Shown: in pieces, positions 8,270 through 14,228 of the stretch | How positions within the stretch are numbered: the stretch's first letter is position 1 | Layout: every line of letters begins with the position of its first letter | NCBI GenBank assembly: GCA_033296885.1 | Contig: MU864132.1 | Span: 1-14,228, forward strand | Direction of reading: 5' to 3' | Length of the DNA: 14,228 bases | Source of the DNA: Triangularia verruculosa | Taxonomy: Eukaryota; Ascomycota; Sordariomycetes; Sordariales; Podosporaceae | The notes under the pieces: model-generated | Databases searched by the model: none | Told to the model about the DNA's origin: nothing | What the model saw: the letters and a program-made list of their open reading frames with translations, nothing else | Translations under genes and position numbers: made by a program

Positions 8270-8754
8270 ATCTCTAAAAGAAATAAAGTTTTAAAAAGAA
8301 AGTTCTTTAATAATACTATACCCGGTATTAATTTTCTTTATAACTTAGTATCGTCGGTTAAAATTATATTATATAATATTATATATTTATTATATAATAT
8401 TACGTACTTATTATATATATACGGCTTTTAATCGTCGAACTTAATAATATATATAATATAATAATATAGTTTAAACTTTTTAGATACCTCCTTTATTATA
8501 TTACTTTCTACCGCGTCGATAACTTCCTCGCCGATTAGTAACTTATTCTATAGCGTTATAACTCCTATATTAATAAAGATAAAAGGACCGTCTTTATTAC
8601 TCTTTTACCTTTAATTCTTTCTTATTATTCTACATTTTAATTAAAATATTTAATTTATACTAAAAACTTTATTAAGGTAAATTGCCCTAATTAGCACTCT
8701 CGATAGGCGTAATTAATATATTAAGTATACGCAGCTAATCGATCTACTGACAAT
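8270..8754 (-). mobile_element. Family A insertion into family A, 485 bp, 5'-truncated
   Basis: The exact 12 bp duplicates TATATTATTTAT lie at 8258-8269 and 8755-8766. Extending left gives one further match and one C/T difference. The insert has the terminus (TCTCTAAAAG), the hairpin and the middle, and stops internally after GCAGCTAATCGATCTACTGA. The host middle then resumes with TACTGCGCCGATAATTCC, so that sequence is present twice (8505-8530 and 8766-8790). Confidence 0.85.
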
Positions 8755-9422
8755 TATATTATTTATTACTGCGCCGATAATTCCCTCGTTAGCCGGTAAA
8801 TTACTTTATAATATTATAACTTCTGTATTAATAAAAATAAAAGGATTATTTTTATTACTTTTCTATTTTTAATTTTCTTTTATTATTTTATATTTTAATT
8901 AAAACGTTTAATTTATTAAACCTTTACTAAAATAAATTATCCTAATTAATATTCTCGATAAATATAATTAATATACGTAATTAATTAATTAATTATAATT
9001 AAGGGATATATTTATATTACTTTTTATTATTCGAAAAGTAAAAAGAAGTTAATATTCGCCGACTTTAAAATATTACTTATTTTTAAATTATTTAACGAAC
9101 GAAAAAAGATAAAATTTTAAATTTAATAAATTATTTAAATAAATATTAATAAATTAGATTAATAGTAATTTTAAATATTTTATTATTTCGGTTAGAAATA
9201 TATAGATCTTAAGTTAGATCTAGGTATATATATTTATAATAACAATATATAGAAAAAGGCTTATTATTAAAGGGAGAAAGTCGTTAAGTAAATATAGTAT
9301 ATATAGAATTTAGGAAAAGTTATTACTGGATATTAGGAATGACTAGTTTAGTATGATACTAAATAACTATAAAGAGACTACTGCTTTTATAATGATCGTG
9401 AGATATTATATCTGTACGATAC

Positions 9423-9490
9423 TTATTACTTTCTATATAAATTAACGCACTTAAGAATTATTACTTTCTATATAAACTAATAAATTAAGA
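9423..9490. repeat. Duplicated 5' terminus of a family A copy (35 bp period)
   Basis: TTATTACTTTCTATATAAATTAACG (9423 on) recurs as TTATTACTTTCTATATAAACTAATA (9458 on), both followed by an AAG-ending terminus. Other copies carry it once. Confidence 0.75.
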
Positions 9491-9561
9491 TTTAAATACT
9501 TTATTACTTCGGTTAAAAATATATAAATTTTATATTATTTATAAGTTCATATATTTAAAAT

Positions 9562-9593
9562 CTGCTCGTAGGGACTTAGGTCCTTGCGAGTAG
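9562..9593 (+). other. 14 bp terminal hairpin of family B copy 3
   Basis: CTGCTCGTAGGGAC (9562-9575) and GTCCTTGCGAGTAG (9580-9593) pair over all 14 positions as RNA of the + strand, three of them G-U, around the tetraloop TTAG. The G-U pairs mean the + strand transcript folds better than its complement. Confidence 0.75.
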
Positions 9594-9720
9594 GGGGGAC
9601 GTAGGGGTCGAGTGGGTGGAGTAGTTAGTTTCAGTTACTTTATAAGCCTGCATTTAACTTATAATATAGGTATTTAATATTATAATAATATACAACCGAT
9701 CTTTATATTTACCTATTAAT

Positions 9721-9760
9721 TAATCTTTAATATCCTCTAATATCCTCTAATATCCTCCGT
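9721..9760. repeat. 10 bp minisatellite in family B copy 3, about 4 units
   Basis: Units are TAATCTTTAA, TATCCTCTAA, TATCCTCTAA and TATCCTCCGT. Confidence 0.8.
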
Positions 9761-9930
9761 TATTTAACGCTACTTCCTTCGGTTATAAATAATTACTTCT
9801 TTATTAACTATTAAGTATACCTTTAATATTCTAACTTATTAAATAACTTCTTCTATTTTACTAATATTTCTTTATATCCTTCAATTATCGTAATATCCTT
9901 TAATACTTAATCGATATAACTTTAATACTT

Positions 9931-10731
9931 TTAGGTTCGTTAGTTTATATAGAAAATAATAAGTGTTATATAGATATAATATTTTACGATTATTATAAAA
10001 GTAATAGTCTTTTTATAGTTATTTAGTATCATACTAGATTAGCTATTCTTAACGGATATCTTTAGCGATAATTTTTACTAAATTCTATATACGTTATATC
10101 TACTTAACGACTTTCTCCCTTTAATAATAAACCTCTTTTTATATATTATTATAGCGGATATATTTACTTATATTTAATTAAAGATCTATATATTCTTAAC
10201 CGAAACCGTAAAGTATTTAGAATTAAATTTAATTTAACCCGTCGAGGTTTATTTACGTAATTTACTAAACTTAGGATCTCCTCTTTAATTACTAATTTAA
10301 TATTTTAGAAATAAATAGTATTTTTAATGAAGTTTTAATAAATTAAGCGTTTTAATTAAAATATAAAATAGTAAAAAAAAACTAAAGGTTAAGAATAATA
10401 AAAACGATCCTTTTATTTCTATTAATATAAGAGTTATAATACTATAAAGTAATTTACCGGTCGGCGAGGGAATTATCGGCGCAGTAATAAGTAATATAAT
10501 AAGGGAAGTATTTAGAAGGTTTAAACTATATCGTTATATTATATATATTATTAAGCTCGATAATTAAAAGCCGTATATATATAATAGGTATATAATAGAT
10601 AATATAATAGGTACGTAATATTACGTAATATAACTTTAACCGATAATACCGGACTATAAAGAAAATCAATGCCGGATATAACGTTATTAAAGAACTTTTT
10701 TTTAAAAAAAACTTTATTTCTTTTATAATAT
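9931..10731 (+). mobile_element. Full-length family A insertion, 801 bp, 17 bp duplication
   Basis: The exact duplicates ATATAACTTTAATACTT lie at 9914-9930 and 10732-10748. It begins at the family 5' end TTAGGTTCGTTAGTTTATATAG and ends TTTCTTTTATAATAT. It is about 90 bases shorter than 2638-3531 because the junction between body and middle (around 10320-10350) is deleted. It has the hairpin remnant AATGCCGGATATAACGTT and terminal stem-loop version beta. The empty site is confirmed by alignment with family B copy 2 at about 5150-5200. Confidence 0.86.
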
Positions 10732-11310
10732 ATATAACTTTAATACTTAAAATATTTAAAAATATAAAAGATTAAAGTAAAATATACTTTAATAAAGTTA
10801 AATTTAAATATAAATATAATTTCCGATATTATTTTAATAACTATAATTACTTCGGCTTTACTAATATTAATAATAATAATATTCGAAAGATAATTACTAT
10901 CCCCGAGGTATTTAAAAATAGTAATTTTATCGATTATAATATTAATTAATATAAATAATTTTTTATTAATAATAAAACTAATTTTTTAATAAAAGGTAAT
11001 TAAATTTAAATTTAATAATTTTAAAATATAATAAATTAGAAAGAGTTTTATAAATATTTCTTTTTATTTACAGGAGTCTTTTACTATAATTTTAATGTAT
11101 TTTTTATACCGTATAATAACTTTTTATAATTTTCTTATAACATTTATATTAAAGTATACGTAAATATATCGAAAGTCCGAAAGTTTATGATAATTCTTTA
11201 TATATAGTACCTTTTAGTATAACGGGGTATATTATACTATAGCTTAATAAAATTTTGTAATACCTTGGACTTAGTTTTTACCAGTATTATAATCATTAAA
11301 TAATTAATAA

Positions 11311-12118
11311 AATGAACTATAACTACTTAAAGATATTCGGTAACTTCCTCGCTATAATATTAAACTATAATATAACGATTATAATACCGGATATCTTAAT
11401 AATAATTATCGCTATAATAAACGTAAAGCTACATATAGTAGTATTATTACTATTTATATAATCGGCTTTAGCTATAGTTTCGGAATTAAAATTAAAAAAG
11501 ATAATATTAATTACTTTAATTTAAACTTTATTAATAAAACGGATATAAATATTATTATTAATAATATTAAAATATCTTTTAACAATATTAACCTCTTCGT
11601 TAATTATATTTATAGTATAGTCGACGACCCTATTTTTAAAACCGAGGTCGAGTTTTAGATCTCTATTTTAGTCCCCTCTTTACTTTTAGGTTTAACTGTT
11701 AAATAATATAATACCGAAATAATTAAAACTATTAAATTAACTTTATATTATTAAAGTTTAAATATCTATTTATAGGTATTTACTACTTACTTCCCGCTTA
11801 ATTTAATAAAAGTTAAGTCTAAGTATAATAAAGGTCGTCTTTACTTTAAGGATATAGTTAAAAATAATAATATTATTAAAATCTGTTTTTAAAAGATACT
11901 TTACTTTACTAGAAACTTTAAAATATTAAGTTAAAATAGTTCTAATTAAATAACTATACTATACTAAATTTAAATTATATTAAATATTAATATTTAATAC
12001 TATTTATATAATCCTAAAGAATTTAATACTTTTAAGTTTTTTATATTCTATATGAATAAAAAGCAGTTTATCTTACATACTACCGCTTATTATTATTATA
12101 ATTTAAAGAAATTTTAAA
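11311..12118 (+). pseudogene. Gag-like frame of the retrotransposon relic
   Basis: Read in one frame from 11311, this stretch of about 269 codons has a dozen or so stops and none between 11371 and 11655. A 95-codon open run is striking in sequence where TAA occurs every few bases. The reading is Asn/Lys/Ile-rich, as expected after C-to-T and G-to-A change, and its end contains FNTFKFF and MNKKQF followed by a run of Tyr codons that may have been His or Cys. I do not recognise a capsid domain by eye. Naming it gag rests on its place ahead of the finger and protease patch. The ATG at 11312 is out of this frame, so the start is unknown. The frame ends near 12118, where a one-base shift leads into the basic linker. 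Confidence 0.5.
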
Positions 12119-12360
12119 TAATTTCTCTTCTTCTAATTATAATTTTATAAATTATTATTTTATTTCTTTTTAATTTCGTCGTAATTATTTTCGCTTTTAA
12201 AATTACTAAAGAAAACGTAATAATATTAATAGAAGTAAATCTCATAACCGTAATGAAAAGTATAAAAAGTATAATAATAAATATAACTATAAATTATAAA
12301 ATAAATATTATAATCGAAATAAACTTTATAAAGAAAACGTTAAAATGTATTATGTTGATA

Positions 12361-12376
12361 AATAAAAAGTCTCCGA
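12361..12376. repeat. Left copy of a 16 bp target-site duplication
   Basis: AATAAAAAGTCTCCGA is exactly repeated at 12902-12917. In both places the coding frame of the relic reads stop-Lys-Val-Ser-Glu, so removing the 541 bases between the repeat starts rejoins one frame. Confidence 0.9.
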
Positions 12377-12901
12377 GTTCTATAGTATAGTAATATACAC
12401 TTAAGGATCTTTTAATTACTACTTATAATTAAGAGATAATGGGTTTAACTTCTACGTAAGATAATAAGGTTAACTTTTTATTTACTATAAAGGGCTAGTA
12501 AGTAATAAGGTAGTAGCTTATTTATACTATAATCCTCCGTAGTTTAATTAAATAACTTTAACCTTCCGGATATTAGTCGCCCGGGGGTAATTATAGTTAA
12601 CTACTTTAAACTATACCTCCCTTAAAGAGACCCGCTTAAGGATTTTATAAAGTATTAAGGCCTAAATATCCTATAGGGCTTAAGCCTATAATATAGTAAA
12701 TAGCGTTTATAGGAGAGGGTAGGGTAGTAAATTTTAAGGAGTAAAGTATAGGGGTTTTTATTTTTAGGAAGGTTTCCTTTAAAATATAGTACCTTTATGG
12801 CTTATATAATTACCCTTACTAATTATATAAAAGAGTATATAGCTTTATATTTAGGTATATAGTAATATTCAAGTACTGTCGATAAATAGTTTTAAATTAA
12901 T
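12377..12901 (+). mobile_element. Family C copy 2 (525 bp) with 16 bp duplication
   Basis: It is inserted in the retrotransposon relic between AATAAAAAGTCTCCGA repeats (12361-12376, 12902-12917). It begins GTTCTATAGTATAGTAATATAC and ends TTTTAAATTAAT. It matches the reverse complement of 3947-4450 from end to end. It is visibly richer in G and C than its host (GTCGCCCGGGGG at about 12577, GGAGAGGGTAGGG at about 12712), suggesting less RIP than its partner and a later arrival than the relic. No open reading frame or polymerase III box was recognised. Length, lack of coding and a 16 bp duplication suggest a SINE-like element. Confidence 0.82.
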
Positions 12902-13164
12902 AATAAAAAGTCTCCGAAATTAAAAACCGCTTATTATTTTTAATTTTATATTACTCCGAATCCTTTTATAATAACTCCAATTCCGATAATATTAATAATT
13001 ATAATTAAAGATTCTTTACTATTATAAATAAAACATTTTTTTATATTCGATATAATAAACCTTTCGATTTTAAGTATATAAAATTAAGATACTTTTACTA
13101 TAATTTAAAAGTTAGTAAAATAAAGAAACTTTAATTTTATTTATATACTTTTTTTCGGAGAATA

Positions 13165-13227
13165 TGTAGTTATTATTAAAAAGTATTTTAATCCTATAAT
13201 AATTTATTTAAATACTTTAAAAAGTAT
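13165..13227 (+). pseudogene. C2H2-type zinc finger remnant in the relic
   Basis: In frame the codons read C-S-Y-Y-stop-K-V-F-stop-S-Y-N-N-L-F-K-Y-F-K-K-Y. If Tyr codons TAT/TAC at the metal positions derive from TGT/TGC (Cys) or CAT/CAC (His), as RIP would produce, spacing is exactly C-x2-C-x3-F-x5-L-x2-H-x3-H/C. Phe and Leu core positions are intact. A single finger of this kind stands in place of the retroviral knuckle in many fungal Ty3/gypsy polyproteins, to my knowledge. Confidence 0.6.
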
Positions 13228-13636
13228 TTATTTATTATTAAAAGAGAGCTTCGATTTAAGTAAATCGCTAACGATTTAAAGATCTAGATTAAAAGACTTT
13301 ATAAAAAATAACTATAAATTAAATAATATAAAAGTTATTAAATTAAATCCGCTTTATTAATTAAACCCTGTTAATTTAAGTTTAAAGAAGTTTTAATTTT
13401 TAAGAACTTAAAGGAAAAGGATACTTTACTTTTTAATTATAATTATTTATAAATTAATATTATAATCGAGCTAAATAAAGAAACTAAATATATCTATGTT
13501 AATTTAGATTATAATGATACTTTAATAAACTACGACTTTTTTAATAAATTTAAATATTTAATTATTTAATATAAAGGAAAAGTTCGTAAAGTTAAAAAGA
13601 AAATAATTAATTATATTAAATAAGTTACTTTTACGT

Positions 13637-14228
13637 TATAGGTCCTAAAAGAAACGAAGTTCTAAAAAAAAAAAAAGTTCTTTAATAACGCTCTACCCGG
13701 CATTAGTTTTATTTATAGCCTAGCATCGTCGGTTAAAGTTATACTATATAATATCATATAATATCACGTACCTATTACATAATATTATATACCTATTATA
13801 TATATATATATATATAGCATTTAATCGTCGAACTTAATAATATATATAATATAACGATATAGTTTAAACTTTTTAAATACCTCCTCTATTATATTACTTA
13901 TCGCTATACTAATAATTACTACGAAGGCTCGTCGACTAGTAAGTAATATTATAGTATTATAATTTTTATATTAATAAAAATAAAAGAACCGTCTTTACTA
14001 TTTTTTTACCTTTAATTCTCTTTTATTATTTTATATTTTAATTAAAATACTTAATTTATATTAAAAACTTTACTAAAGTAAATTACTTTAATTAATATTT
14101 TCGATAAATATAATATATATTAAATATATATAGCTAATTAATTAATTATAATAAAGAAGTAATATATATACTTCGCTTCTTTTATTAATAATTAAGAGGA
14201 GTTTAACTTCTAAACCTTTAAAATATTA
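13637..14228 (-). mobile_element. Family A copy truncating the relic, cut by the window edge
   Basis: The terminus (GGTCCTAAAAGAAACGAAG), the A tract, the hairpin remnant AACGCTCTACCCGGCATT, the CACGTG-array remnant (about 13740-13800), the middle (CTCGTCGACTAGTAAG at about 13928) and the subfamily-specific body (TACTTCGCTTCTTTTATTAATAA at about 14169) follow in the usual order. The body matches 6990-7065 reversed. The 5' end and right duplication lie outside the window. Confidence 0.78.

Larger units (their letters stand above)
8026..9490 (-). mobile_element. Full-length family A copy holding a nested family A copy
   Basis: A 19-base duplication (TTTAAATACTTTATTATTT at 8007-8025, TTTAAATACTTTATTACTT at 9491-9509; one C/T difference of RIP type) flanks it. 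The conserved terminus is at about 8031 (TCTTAAAAG) and the family 5' end is at the right (ACTTTCTATATAAACTAAT). Removing the nested insert 8270-8754 with one duplicate leaves about 970 bases, including a 35-base duplication of the 5' end. No protein signature is seen. Confidence 0.78.
9562..11291 (+). mobile_element. Family B copy 3, split by a family A insertion
   Basis: It starts CTGCTCGTAGGGACTTAGG (9562), has the minisatellite at 9721-9760, is interrupted at 9931-10731, and resumes at 10749 to end in the shared tail (GGAGTCTTTTACTATAA, ATATATCGAAAGTCCG, CAGTATTATA). Without the insert and one duplicate it is about 912 bases, the length of copy 2. The first 130 bases are GC-richer and strongly G-biased on the + strand. 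Left neighbour is family A; right neighbour is the retrotransposon relic. No matching duplication joins the two flanks, so it may not be a simple insertion. Confidence 0.78.
11311..13636 (+). pseudogene. RIP-degraded retrotransposon gag/protease region, probably Ty3/gypsy
   Basis: A long coding remnant can be followed in spite of many stops, which are TAA or TAG and of the kind RIP makes from CAA, CAG or TGG; I met no TGA in the followed frame. Three parts follow each other: a gag-like frame (11311-12118, including 95 stop-free codons at 11371-11655), a basic Asn/Lys/Arg-rich linker (about 12120-12376, frame shifted by one), and after the 12377-12901 insert a frame to 13636. The last part has a C2H2-type finger (13165-13227) and a protease-like patch (13498-13596: VNLD, DTLIN, then VRKVK, where the Lys codons AAA could be mutated GGA). 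As I recall, finger, then LD-G/TLID, then VRGIG is the order in fungal Ty3/gypsy polyproteins. Reverse transcriptase is not in the window; a family A copy cuts the element at 13637. Confidence 0.62.

Noticed and set aside
9562..9660. tRNA-like head or polymerase III A/B boxes at the family B start
   Set aside because: GGGGTCGAGCGGG only loosely resembles a B box and no A box at proper distance fits. A tRNA cloverleaf could not be formed.
11312..11464. Short ATG-started frame of about 50 codons
   Set aside because: It is in a different frame from the long gag-like reading, Ile/Leu-rich from AT content, and ends at a TAA in the middle of the conserved frame.
13801..13816. TA microsatellites here and elsewhere
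   Set aside because: They coincide with the RIPed remains of the CACGTG array and other AT-rich family A parts, so they need no separate explanation.
1..14228. CRISPR arrays, bacterial operons, tRNA or rRNA genes
   Set aside because: No regularly spaced repeats with unique spacers, no ribosome-binding sites with open frames, and no cloverleaf or rRNA motif were seen; base composition and nesting fit fungal RIPed repeats.

Overview
This window looks like a gene-free, transposon-packed AT-rich block from a filamentous ascomycete, mutated by repeat-induced point mutation (RIP). Almost everywhere the sequence consists of TA, TAA and ATT runs. By eye, CpA and TpG are nearly absent while TpA is abundant and many CpG remain, which is the usual footprint of CpA-to-TpA mutation in Pezizomycotina repeats. 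The species cannot be told from the sequence. No intact protein gene, tRNA or rRNA is visible. AT-rich blocks like this occur as isochores, centromere cores or dispensable-chromosome segments in such fungi; which one this is cannot be decided here.

Layout. Nearly all of the window is copies of three interspersed families (names are mine), nested in each other. Family A is about 0.8-0.95 kb when full length. In its sense orientation it starts TTAGGTTCGTTAG and ends CTAGGACAC. It has at least 14 copies or fragments on both strands, several bounded by exact 12-19 bp direct repeats that I read as target-site duplications (TSDs). Family B is about 0.9-0.95 kb, starts CTGCTCGTAGGGAC with a terminal hairpin and ends near TTTCATA; it has five copies, all on the + strand, two of them with 10-11 bp flanking repeats. 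Family C is about 0.5 kb and has two copies in opposite orientation, one with a 16 bp duplication. From 1 to about 11290 the window is families A and B, with one family C copy. From about 11311 to 13636 lies the RIP-wrecked start of a retrotransposon, probably Ty3/gypsy: a gag-like frame, a basic linker, a C2H2-type finger and a protease-like motif. It is split by the second family C copy. From 13637 to the end is another family A copy.

How it fits together. Family A copies share one end and stop at different points at the other (about 62, 67, 187, 485 and 800-900 bp), with variable-length duplications. That is the signature of target-primed reverse transcription (LINE/SINE-like), although no reverse transcriptase for it is present here. 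A sits inside B and B sits inside A, so both were active over overlapping periods. One family A insertion (1525-1711) is almost free of RIP and must be young. The most interesting signals are the family A truncation series, three mini-copies that all begin exactly at a GC hairpin, a small terminal stem-loop that exists in two paired versions, and the frame-preserving family C insertion in the retrotransposon relic. Boundaries of RIPed copies are good to a few bases at best.
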